Of a stretch of DNA of 64,000 nucleotides, positions 52,481 through 64,000 are shown piece after piece. Position 1 is the stretch's first letter, and each line of letters opens with the position of its first letter. The DNA is from Oscheius dolichura (Eukaryota; Nematoda; Chromadorea; Rhabditida; Rhabditidae): assembly GCA_932521035.1 (NCBI GenBank), contig OW051497.1, forward strand, positions 1 through 64,000, read 5' to 3'. The position numbers and the translations under genes were made by a program. The notes under the pieces are model-generated. The model saw only the letters and a list, made by a program, of their open reading frames with translations. It searched no databases and was not told the DNA's origin.

Positions 52481-54476
52481 GAATTTGGCCTGAGGGTAAA
52501 GCTTGAGTGAATGTTGACTCGGAGAGAAGAGTGATAGGTTCGTGGAGCTAGCCTGAGATTAGATTACTCCTGCTAGTGGTCCGTCGTCCTTGCTGACAAC
52601 TCAAAGAGTTGTGATCCCTCCCGAAAATTGGGTTTCAAGAGGCGATTTAGCCCGCGGGGTTGGTGTATTACCAGCGGCTGATGTCGTCCTACGCAGCCGC
52701 CACTTGACTCTTTCTTCAAAGAGGAATTCAGCCAAATAGTTCCGACGACTTCAGCACCTCAGGTTAGGTTAGGTCACTCTGTGCGATAGAACAGCGTACG
52801 GTACCAGACTAAGGGGATAATACCAGCGATAGGTCGACCCTTGTTAGGAAGACGCCTTGCCTCTAACCGACTATATTCGCTTGCCAGATTGCGCCTTGAA
52901 AGCCCTTATAAAGTTATCATTCTTCTGCTCCATAAGTAAAGAGCAGCCAGTTTATTCAGGCTCAGGTTCCTGTGGCGACAAATCACGCTATTTTTAAAAT
53001 GCCCAGCTTCTTTCTTTTGTAAAATTGGTACTCTTTCCAGAAATGTGTTTTCTTTTACAGTCCTCCCATTTCAACAAGACGTCTCTTTTAAATCTAGACG
53101 GGTGCTCCTTCAAATTTTTTGCCTTGGAGATGTCACCTACAATAATTACCCCAAGAAGCGAGTACCTAAACTGCCTTAAAATAATTCACTAGGCCAATAA
53201 TTGCTAGTAATGTTTAATTTACTTGCACTTGCATCTACGGTTCGCTTCCAGAGTACGACTAATCGTGCCCTTTATTTTCCTTTAATAGTGCAACTTCAAA
53301 CTTTCCTGAACGTCTTTGCACTTTGGCTTCGAACATTATTATTCGAAGCAGCCTAAAAGTCCAGGGACTCTAGTTATAAAAAAGGAATACTTTTCGACCA
53401 AATCAGTAGACAGCTGCTATTGAAAGTGATTGGATGTGCTAACCCCAGGTGAGAGGCGGCATCAATAGATGGCTGGTTCCGGCCGACCATCACAACCTAA
53501 CATTGATAATTATGTCTATTCTGGCGGTGTCTGCATTCCGTCATCGGACTGGGGGTGAGCAGTTCCTCTTCCATTTTCGTTGATTTCACTTGTGATGGCT
53601 GCCAACATTTTGATCTTTCCTATACAATCATATCGGCGGTCTCTTTTAGAAATTATTGAGCCGATTAGTAGCGCTTGAAAGTGCGAACGGCTTTAACGCA
53701 TGAACTATCATTTGCTTGTTATCTCGGTAATTCGAGATCACGAATATTCCCCTTTTAGGATTCGTTTCTGCCCGCGGGAATGGAGAATAATAACAATTAT
53801 TCAAAGGAAAAGACCAGGACAATGTAATTAGGATAGAGGAAGTGGTTACTAGGCACCTACCTGGCGGAAGACATCCAAATTTATACCAGCCGTGATCCTC
53901 CTCCCGAGTTGCCTTCTTTCGATCGTTTATTCTTTTTTTAATTGCCCACGAAAACCCGGAATAGGATATGAAAGAGATTAAGCGTTCGCGTACAAACGTC
54001 TGCTTGTTCAGAGTTCATTTTTGACGTAGTATTGATAAAAGAACACGCTATAAATAGCCCTCAATGTTCTAAAAAGAGCAGACGAGGCAAAACTTTTCTA
54101 TTGAATTGTCTACGGATGAAAGCCAGCGGTTTAGAAAACATTTAACCTTATCAGTAGGTCAAATTGGAGATTAACAAAAGTCGTGAAGCATTAAAAAGAT
54201 GATGAGAAGGGTTAGCGTATTTCTCACTTCCCTGATCGCCGCGACAACGGGAAAGCGATCAACCTAGCCATAAAGGGTGATAATATACGGATGACTCCTA
54301 GGGGCGGTCAGCTCAGCTCACTATTTCCGTTTCATTGTATCGTCTTCACCTGTCCCGGAATGTGTTCCCCTTGCTAACAGCTTATTGCTTCTGCATGTAG
54401 TTGCTTTTTGTAAAACGCTTCTTAGGTGCATCCTATGTACTGGCCGTTTCGCCACTCTAGCTAGCTGTGCTATGCT
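52481..54476. other. Intergenic region, no assigned gene
   Basis: The first 400 bases are richer in G+C than the surroundings and have no long frame. They include a tight hairpin with 7-bp arms (ACAACTC at 52,596-52,602, GAGTTGT at 52,606-52,612, 3-nt loop) and a GGTTAGGTTAGG tract near 52,763. The 12-mer AGCCGCCACTTG occurs both here (near 52,696) and in exon 1 of the preceding gene (near 52,286). A 3' UTR or a noncoding RNA are possible; I recognise no known RNA family. From 52,900 to 54,476 I see nothing that can be supported. Confidence 0.35.
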
Positions 54477-55604
54477 ATGCCGACTACTTGTGGCTTCCCC
54501 AACTGCAAGTTCCGCTCCAGATACAGAGGGCAGGAGGACAATCGACACTTCTACCGCATACCAAAAAGACCACAGGTTTTGCGGCAGCGGTGGCTTTTAG
54601 CCATCGGAAGAACCGAGGAGACAGTCGTCAGTCAGGTAGACCGCTTTATCCATATGCTTCAAGCTTGAGGGTCCTTTGTCTTTATTTTGAGAACTATTAA
54701 ATTGTACATTGAAACACATGAACCTTTTCTAATAACACATTGTTTCAGCTCCGAATCTGTTCCGCTCATTTCGAAGGTGGAGAAAAAAAGGAAGGAGACA
54801 TCCCTGTTCCTGATCCTACGGTAGGAATTCTAGAAGTTGCCCTGGGTTATAACTTGCATTCCTTTCAAGACCTATCTTTTGAACAGCGATTTAAAAAGAC
54901 TGATACGGGGAAGTAGAGCTGCTGGCTGCCAATAGATTGTATTCTTTTAAATGAGTTCAAAATGTGTCCATTAGGTTTCTATAGAGCCGGTCCCCAATGG
55001 GAGAAGGGGAGTTGAGTGAATAGAAACATTTCCGCATAAATGTCGGTCTGAGACATAAAAAATTGCAGTAGGACTCGAAAAAAAAGGTGCCGAATTTTCC
55101 CAAGCGAACTCATCGGTTTGGACGGCAGGAATCGCGTGGGTACGGGACAAGGGCAGCACAGTTTAAAGAAAACAAGCGCAATCTTCCTAATACTTGAAAT
55201 GAGCAGAACCTTTCCAGGTTGACAAGCAGCTGAACATCGAGCTACCACCAAAGGAGAATAAGAGCCTTGAAAGACGGAGAAATAAAGGTAAGCTCCTGTT
55301 TTCCCGCTCATCTTTACCCATGCGGGATAGCATACGTCGGGCGCTGGCAGACGGCCAAGAGACCATGCGGAACAAAGGCAAGGCTACTACAATAAAAACA
55401 CACCCGCCGCGCTTTTCCCTCTCCGCTGTTCCGCAATGGAGATACCTATGCCTGGCCTTTCCTTCTAGCTGCCTGGCCCGTCTCAAGTTTTCCAGGAGGA
55501 ACAACATGTTTTCCAATTGTGTTTCAGGTAGTCCAAACAACGTGAAAGGTTCCATTTTGAGGAAGCGCCCCGTTCAAGATTTCTTCAGACATTCACTAGG
55601 TTAG
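54477..55604 (+). CDS. THAP-domain zinc-finger protein
   Basis: Three exons in frame (54477-54635, 54749-54820, 55218-55604) give about 205 residues. The N-terminal THAP domain is complete across exons 1 and 2. The C2CH zinc ligands are Cys5 and Cys10 (MPTTCGFPNC), then Cys57 and His60 (CSAHF), with 46 residues between the pairs. The conserved Pro29, Trp39 and Phe61 are present. A VPDPT stretch stands where the family has its closing AVPTIF motif. THAP domains bind DNA and were taken from P-element-type transposases. The third exon is basic (KENKSLERRRNK) and stays open for 128 codons; it contains GTAAGC after 23 codons, so the end could instead be spliced elsewhere. A variant that skips the second splice and reads on stops at 54,916. 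No transposase core is seen, so this is more likely a host gene than a transposon. Confidence 0.75.
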
Positions 55605-58105
55605 TTTTGAACGGAAGGAGAGTGAGAGGGGAAGAGAGAGCCACAGAGTTTCAATTTCCTTTGCTGGAGTCAGTGGGATAATTGCCCTTCGCATTTAAAT
55701 TTATGGACGCAGTTAATGTTATAGTTCGATACGGGCTGTTCCCAACTTTTTAGCTATGCTTTCTTTTTGAAATTTGGACCTCCAATTAATAACAGCTGGG
55801 CATTAGAATTTGCGTCGTCGCGGAAGCACCCCTTGCCTAAAACCATCTATGGGGTGGGCGGGTGCCAGCTATCTGAATTCCATCTCTACAGGCATGTTTT
55901 CCTGCCTTTTGGGCAGACTAGCCTCGTATCAAAATGCGCCCACAGATCCACAAGGTAATTTATATAAATAGGGTGGTTCTCACCTTTTATGGCGTTGCCG
56001 AATATCCCAGAGCGATTCTATTTTCCCTGAGACAATTGCTTTTTGGAGAAAAAAGAATGGGTTTATACGTGGCGCAAACAGTCCTCTCCAAGTGCAGATT
56101 CAAATAGACGCTTTTTTCCCTTGTCTTATTAGCCAATTTTCCAAAAAAAAACCATAAGGATGTTTTGTGTTAAAATCACAACATTTCACGATGTTTACAG
56201 TTGAAGTAGGCGGTAATGCGCATAGGGCGGGAGCTTCTCTTTGTTCCTGAACATTCCCTCCTCCTTTTGCATATTAAACCTATCCCGCCTCCGTATATTT
56301 CACCCTTTTCCGGGTGGGAAACAAAGCAGTAAAGTTTTACTAGTTACAGCTGCACCTAGCATACACCTGCTGAGAGCAGAAGACAGTATTAGAGAAGCCT
56401 CTAGGAAGAACTGCTTCCTCTTTCTATAAAGGAAGTGCTCATAATCTTAAAGCAATTAAATGATGTTTATTATGGCTCGATAGACGGAGGATGTTAAGAG
56501 CAAGCTTTTCCATTTGCGTCTAGCTTAATAGAGCTCTTCGGCGACGCCCGCAGCCAGCGATCCCATATCTAATTCATGTCAAATACGTGTTAGCAGGCAA
56601 GCACATTTGTTCCGCGCCCCCGAATCAACCTCGGAGGCAAATCAAACGGGGTAGTCTTCAAAGTCATTTCATCGCCTTGTTGTGACACATAGATTTGGCT
56701 GCGTAGTTCAGTAATTCTTTCCATACTATCACGAAAAAGAAGAAGAACAGATCCTTCCAAACTCCTTGATTATTCAAGAACTTTACGCATCGAAGCGCTT
56801 GCCTATGATTAGAAAACGTTTCATTCAAACATATAACTTCATTCACCGCGAGAGGGAGTTGTTGCATTTCACGCAAAATCGGCCCCCTCGCTTCAAAAAA
56901 ACATTAATAACCCGCGCTGAAGCGAAGAAAGAATCTTTACTCCATCTATCATCCGATCCGTAGAAAATCTACTTTCATGTAAGATTTGCGAACATCTGGC
57001 GGCACCTGCGCCGGGATTGGTAGTAAATTGACTACTCAGTAACGAAGAATGATTGTGGAAATATCCGCCTAAGCCGATCTAAGGTGAGACGAAAAGCTCA
57101 GCTTTATGTCGCCAATCTGTAATTGCATAATGCATCTTCTAATACATTGTACGAGCCGCTCAGTCAACAGTTTGCGCCTAAAAGCCAGCGGCAGCCTTTT
57201 AAAATGCTCTTAATAGTAAGGAAATTGTCCCAATCGTTGATTTCTCCTTTTTAAAACATTTCGGGCAACAAAGAGATTCCGCTTCGAGATTCACCTATTT
57301 ATGATTACCTAATTGTTTCTGGTGGTTACACCCTATACATTTAACTTTTTTTCCATACAACAATGCCTTTCCGCAGTTAGAAACAGCTCTACTAAAATTT
57401 GCGGCATTTTAGGATAGCTTGCCTCTCTTTTAAATGCCTTCCTTACGCGCAATTCTTAAGTAAACATAGCTCTTTCCCAAAATGATATTTCTCTCCGCGG
57501 TGAATGAGAATAACCCTTATTCTTTCAATGAAAACTTCTAAACTTTTAATTCTACCCCGTTGCATTGTCTCTCTTTTACTCTTTTGTTGAATTTTTCTGT
57601 AAGTAGTCATATGAAGAATAACTATGCGATGAGAAAAAAAACTTCTATTCTGGAGACTCCCCGTGTTATTTACTTTCCTTTATCGGCCGTTTCTCATAGC
57701 ACTTTTTATGCCAAACGAACCAGCCGGGTCACTGCCAAATGACCAGGTGTGAGATGCCTATATGGAAGAGGGAGCGAGAGCTCTTTCACTTGGTTAAGGG
57801 ACCCGCCCCTTCCAATACGTTTCGGGGCTACAGCGCAACCTCGTCTCAATTAACATATATTCTGCCGAGACAAGTCAATTATATGGCCGGAAATCGTCAC
57901 TCCTCGGCTCCTTACTTGATTTGCTTCCTTTCGCATTCTTGTCTTTAGTCATATGAATCTTTCTCAGGGCTAAATGGAATCATTTGATTAACCAAAGAAA
58001 AAAAACAATGTATGTGACTGCAAAGCCATCACTTTCCATTCTTGTAGACCACCTGGGACCTCCAGCTGCGTGTTTTTTGACGTATCGAATCATATTCTCT
58101 TACAG
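55605..58105. other. Intergenic region, probably holding upstream exons
   Basis: The gene whose end lies at 58,106-58,339 must have exons further left, probably here, but I could not join them. Candidate coding stretches are 56,715-56,963 (+), listed separately, and an ATG-started 69-codon frame at 57,739-57,948 (+) that begins MTRCEMPIWKRERELFHL. A strong-looking donor (CAT, then GTAAGATTTG) lies near 56,980. Otherwise the region is AT-rich with no recognised gene, RNA or mobile element. Confidence 0.35.
56715..56963 (+). CDS. Possible exon or small ORF, unknown
   Basis: A frame of 82 codons opens after a stop and ends at TAG; its first ATG is at 56,805. It contains a glutamate-rich start (HEKEEEQILP), a basic middle (MIRKRFIQTYNFIHRERELL) and KKTLITRAEAKKESLL. 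The composition is more protein-like than most frames nearby, but the minus strand is open over the same bases (56,664-56,876). It could be an exon of the gene that ends at 58,339 or a chance frame. Confidence 0.22.
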   Translation, partial: FFPYYHEKEEEQILPNSLIIQELYASKRLPMIRKRFIQTYNFIHRERELLHFTQNRPPRFKKTLITRAEAKKESLLHLSSDP

Positions 58106-58339
58106 ATTTTTCGGCCGGCGCTGCTGAGACGAGAGAGAACAGTCTCCTACGATTGGACTGTGCCTCTTTGAACAGCGAGGCGCGTCCGCAAAACATCACC
58201 GATATTTTAGCGAGTAAGTTTGATAAACGGGGGACTTCTCAATGTTGACGCGGAATTGGCGACGCAGCCTAGGGTGTAGGTCAATTTGCTGGAAGCCGAT
58301 GTTGACAAGTGGGTCGAAGAGACATGTTTAGAAGAGTAG
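58106..58339 (+). CDS. Last two exons of an unrecognised gene (partial)
   Basis: An exon at 58,106-58,213 follows a good acceptor (ATTCTCTTACAG) and ends at a GTAAGT donor. In one phase it reads FSAGAAETRENSLLRLDCASLN and on through QNITDILA. It joins in frame, over an 82-nt intron, to 58,296-58,339, which reads DVDKWVEETCLEE and ends in TAG. The acceptor at 58,295 (GCTGGAAG) is weak, and one at 58,282 would extend the final exon in a frame with VNLLEAD but does not match the phase. The C-terminus is acidic. The protein is not recognised. The stop lies only 232 bp before the CtBP start codon, in the same direction. Confidence 0.45.
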
Positions 58340-58544
58340 ACACCGTTTTAATGGCCATAGAATATTTTTTTTCGCAATACATTCAGCTTTTTTAGATTTA
58401 CCGTTAAATCTTGCCAAACCGATAAAAAAAGAAGGGTTTGTTACTAAACTAACCTGAAAAGAGCGTCAAAATGGGAAAATAGACCTCTAAATTAAACATA
58501 TACCAGGGAAAAAAAACAGGAAAACCTTTAGCAGAAGAACAATG

Positions 58545-60989
<2,445 letters not shown>

Positions 60990-61310
60990 ACGCATTTTCC
61001 TGACGATAACCACACCCTCTGGGGAGTATTCAATGGGTATTTTGGTTCATTTTCACACTTGCCATGTCATAATTGACAAACGGTTTTTGTTTTCCCTGAT
61101 TATTACAATTTACGAAATTATATCCAAACTCAGCTTTAATCTTGAAATTTTATTTGAACATTATATTCCCTACAGTAATTCCCCCTGTTTTCTAGATCTT
61201 TCGGTTTATCTCCTCACTCCTCCTGTTAATTATTCCCAAAATGAAATCCATATGTTTCGGAATCCCAGCGTTATGATTCTGTTACATTTTTTTTCTAAAT
61301 TTCTGGATAG

Positions 61311-61316
61311 AATAAA
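61311..61316 (+). terminator. Probable CtBP poly(A) signal
   Basis: AATAAA, preceded by GGATAG, 322 bp downstream of the CtBP stop. It is the only canonical plus-strand hexamer I noticed between the two convergent stops. Confidence 0.5.
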
Positions 61317-61340
61317 GTTAGTTTTGGGAAAAGAAACTGA

Positions 61341-61346
61341 TTTATT
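61341..61346 (-). terminator. Probable poly(A) signal of the minus-strand gene
   Basis: TTTATT on the plus strand is AATAAA on the minus strand, 121 bp downstream of the minus-strand stop at 61,467. Confidence 0.45.
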
Positions 61347-61466
61347 TTTACCTACAAAAGGGTCGACAAGTAGCTCGACAAGCATTGATATGACCGGGAG
61401 AGATCCCATTTTTAGCTGCAGAGATCTGAAATTCACTTCCAAAAGTTCGAGAAAAAAGGCTACCTT

Positions 61467-63429
61467 TCAAATTTTGTTCGAAGCAGTCTTAGCAATTGGA
61501 GTTTGGTTGAGCCAGTTGTTTACACGGTTCATTAAATTATCCTGGGTAGGAACATCTTCAACACATGCTTGAGGAAGAACTGATAGGCGGCCGCCAATCT
61601 CAATATCCATTTGGAGGTCTGAAATAAGAGGAGGAACTCGGGGGTTTAAGTTTTCCAAATCAAAGGTTGTTCTTAAAATCATGAATTGGTTTGGAGTAAT
61701 GCCTGTGGAAACGTGACAACTCAGCCTAAAGCTCCCCTTCCCTATGTCTGAATTATTAACTGTCCCAAGAAGACTCCCAAGCCTTCATTACTTATGCACT
61801 CACCAGACATGCTCTTGGTTGAACGCAATGGATTGGGTTTTAAGTCAAAGGCATCAGGAAGTGATGCCTGTGAGGCACACTTTAGATCCATTTCCATTCT
61901 TTCCAAAGGCTGACCAAAACGTAAAATTTAATTGAAAAGATAACATACCGGAGCTTGAACATGAACTGACCAGAAGGAGGAAACAAGGCTAGGTTTGGAA
62001 ATAGATGGGTGGATTGAAAGAAGATCCTGCGATTGGATATACATCCTTCTAAAAAACGATTTTGAACGCCAGAAGAGAACCACGGTCAATAAATGGCGGA
62101 GTCCAGCAAAAGCGCCGATGCAGATATCTCTGGCACTCGTAATGAGCCTAACTTTTCGACCGGGGTATAAATCCTTAATCTATGTGTCTAAGGAAGCAAA
62201 TTCAATTTACACAGACTCCATAAACTAAAAAGCCGATGGATGCAATAGACAAGCGCGTTCCAGAAATTCCCCATCCAAAAATTGAATTTGCACAATCGGA
62301 GAGGAGAAAAGACGGCCGGCAAGTTGTTTTTGATAACAAAGAGAGTTAGCGCTTTCTATACATTCCATTTTGCGGGGGGATGACTAAATTCTACTGATGG
62401 GAGGATGCCTGCTATTCTTTGTTTACGCATAATTAACAAAAAAAAACTCGATGCTAACTGCAGAGAGCCTTGGGGTTATTGTCATTTTTGCATATTTATG
62501 ACAAGAAAGAGCATTCACGCACAGGAGATATAGAAAATAAGATTTTGGGACGGATTACTGGCAGCCTCCCACACGGAAATGAAAGATTTTATATGTAAAC
62601 CATGCCCGGAAAAGAGAAGAACAAAGTGGCTTGGGTCTTGTTTGAGTTTTGCTAAGCCAAGTTCTTGAGACGCCCAAGCCAGCATGTGGGCTACTCGGAA
62701 ATGAACGCTTAACGAGCAGAGTAAGCAAATCAAGAATTTATGTCTTTAATTCATTGGATTAGTCATCTTCTTGGCAATATTTTAAGTCTGAAGAAGGGCA
62801 AATTAAGGAGAACAAAAATTAATGGAACTAGAGTAGCTCGGCCATTCATTGAAGTCAGTAGAGCGGGCGAGGGAGAGGGCAACAGTTCTGCATTGTAAAT
62901 GAGATCAACTTGCCGACTAACGGATTAGAAAGCCTTTTTTCGGAGACACGTAAACAGATTCTACGCGCTTCCTAGGGCTATTACCACCGAATCGAATTAA
63001 AAATCCCATTGGGCAGCTGACGGCATCGTTAGATATTCTGTAGAATGCATCTTCAGACGTCAAACATCGTCGAATGCCTACTGGCTTCGTGTCTCTAACA
63101 AATTTAGAGCTGCGGAGGAAATAACGAAAAGCTTCTAGAATAACCCTACTCCTCCGCTTGGAAATTCTAAAAAATTAGGCCTTTTAACCGTTTTATTAAC
63201 TTTTGCTCAAAAGTTTTAAGGAAGGTTATGCGCGCTGTTCTTCAGCTTATTTGTTAGGGGGAACAAAACCAATTATAAAGGAGCTCACCTGTTCTTCCTT
63301 GAAAGCTTCTCAGAACTCATAGCGGCGGTGTTATGCTTGGAATAAGGAGCTGCTGATACACCGGAAAGGACTTCCTCATTATCCATATGGTTGTCCAGGA
63401 GACGAAAGAGATTGTTGCTCAATTTCACG
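61467..63429 (-). CDS. Unrecognised multi-exon gene, convergent to CtBP
   Basis: Several exons can be read on the minus strand. The last, 61,702-61,467, follows TTTCCACAG and ends FDLENLNPRVPPLISDL through NRVNNWLNQTP to a TGA. It joins in phase, over a 101-nt intron, to 61,909-61,804 (LERMEMDLKCASQASLPDAF; GTGAGT donor), and over a 39-nt intron to a short exon, 61,988-61,949 (SFWSVHVQAP). Further upstream, 63,429-63,289 follows an excellent acceptor (CTCTTCTTCCTCAG) and contains MDNEEVLSGVSAAPYSKHN up to a GTGAGC donor. It joins in phase to 63,109-62,985 (KFVRDTKPVGIRRCLTSEDA, then FYRISNDAVSCPMGFLIRFG). Exons between 62,985 and 61,988 are unresolved; candidate open stretches lie at 62,887-62,800 and 62,700-62,520. 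The ATG at 63,386 may be the start, or the exon may be internal. I cannot name the family, and it could be two genes. Confidence 0.55.
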
Positions 63430-64000
63430 CTGAGGAAGAAGAGAGGCGGTCCAATCTGCAATCTCGGCCTTAGGAATTATTTTTGTCCATTAGCGTTGAT
63501 GAAGGCCTTGATTAAGGAGCAAGATCTAAATTATGTAACAGGTGGACACAAAAATGGAAGGATTAGAGGCAATGACGACAGAAAATGTTGAGCATATGGA
63601 GACATGTCTCACTTTGGTTACTTATCTTCAGAAGTATTCCCTCAAGGGTTGTTTTGAGTTCGGCCGGCTTTTTTATAAGGAGGCATTACATAAAGAGCGT
63701 CTCATATTGAAGTGAAACGTTGTGTGAATTGAAGCCTCATAATTCGCTGAGGGCATTAGTCTATGCAATATGCAATGGAACCGAAATTATTGGCCCATTT
63801 TGTCAATTTTAGCATTGAACCTGGTACGTAGATCATGTTTTATAAAGTGTTTAAAACCCCCAAGAAAGAGTTAAAAGGGTTAACAAGTCCGTCGGATAAA
63901 TGAGAAGTCAGCGATCCTGAGAACCAAGTAATCTGAGCAATAATGAACCAGTTTGATAACGGAATACATCTGAATTAAGATGATAAGAAAGCGTTTCTGG
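63430..64000. other. Right-edge region, no assigned gene
   Basis: This lies upstream of the minus-strand gene and may hold its promoter or first exons. One minus-strand stretch at 63,667-63,613 reads PAELKTTLEGILLKISNQ and ends at GTGAGA, but its acceptor has no pyrimidine tract and its phase does not fit the next exon. A plus-strand frame at 63,391-63,591 is antisense to the supported exon. Nothing else is recognised. Confidence 0.35.

Larger units (their letters stand above)
60990..61466. other. Shared 3' region of two convergent genes
   Basis: This stretch separates the CtBP stop from the stop of the minus-strand gene and is AT-rich. A plus-strand AATAAA lies at 61,311-61,316, 322 bp after the CtBP stop. 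A minus-strand AATAAA (TTTATT at 61,341-61,346) lies about 120 bp after the other stop. If both are used, the two 3' UTRs overlap by a few tens of bases. The 179-codon plus-strand frame at 61,033-61,572 runs into the antisense of a well-supported exon and is not taken as a gene. Confidence 0.55.

Noticed and set aside
52481..52900. Ribosomal, signal-recognition-particle or RNase P RNA gene
   Set aside because: The G+C-rich block suggested a structured RNA, but I found none of the conserved core motifs that I would expect for these families.
55187..55555. 122-codon minus-strand ORF
   Set aside because: It is antisense to the third exon of the THAP gene, which fits the phase of the previous exon.
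61033..61572. 179-codon plus-strand ORF
   Set aside because: It covers the AT-rich shared 3' region and then runs antisense to the well-supported exon at 61,467-61,702. Its hydrophobic, Ser-rich composition fits a chance frame.

Overview
The window looks like nuclear DNA of an animal with a compact, intron-rich genome. Three genes can be recognised by protein family: a GPR180/TMEM145-type membrane protein, a THAP zinc-finger protein and the corepressor CtBP. In the two with many exons, 15 of 22 introns are only 33-45 nt long and keep frame. Such tiny introns are typical of parasitic flatworms, above all tapeworms, so a cestode or other platyhelminth is my best guess. That is an inference from gene structure, not from any species-specific marker. 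There is no bacterial signature (no operons with ribosome binding sites, no long uninterrupted ORFs).

Bases 1-43,987 are almost entirely one satellite DNA with a 343-bp monomer. About two copies at the left edge (1-643) lie in reverse orientation. They meet the main array at a short, near-perfect palindrome (648-666). From there about 126 head-to-tail copies run to 43,987 with a net length change of a single base. Linked variant sites show higher-order structure. The clearest is a four-monomer (1,372-bp) unit repeated in exact register from about 22.7 to 29.6 kb. No gene is seen in the array; the right edge is abrupt.

Bases 43,988-64,000 are single-copy and gene-bearing. In order: a 14-exon GPR180/TMEM145-like gene (+, 45,087-47,782); a stretch with weak exon-like signals; a small two-exon gene of unknown function (+, 52,205-52,480); a THAP-domain gene (+, 54,477-55,604); the last two exons of an unrecognised gene (+, 58,106-58,339); CtBP (+, 58,572-60,989); and, converging on CtBP, an unrecognised multi-exon gene on the minus strand (61,467 to about 63,429). 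CtBP and the minus-strand gene appear to share their 3' ends, with poly(A) signals on opposite strands 30 bp apart.

The points most worth a second look are a CtBP in which two active-site arginines are replaced (Arg to His, Arg to Lys) while the NAD motif and the other catalytic residues remain; the higher-order structure and inversion of the satellite; the close tandem spacing of CtBP behind the preceding gene, compatible with trans-splicing; and two or three coding units that I could not assign. Exon models were made by eye from splice sites, reading frame and family resemblance. They need transcript data.
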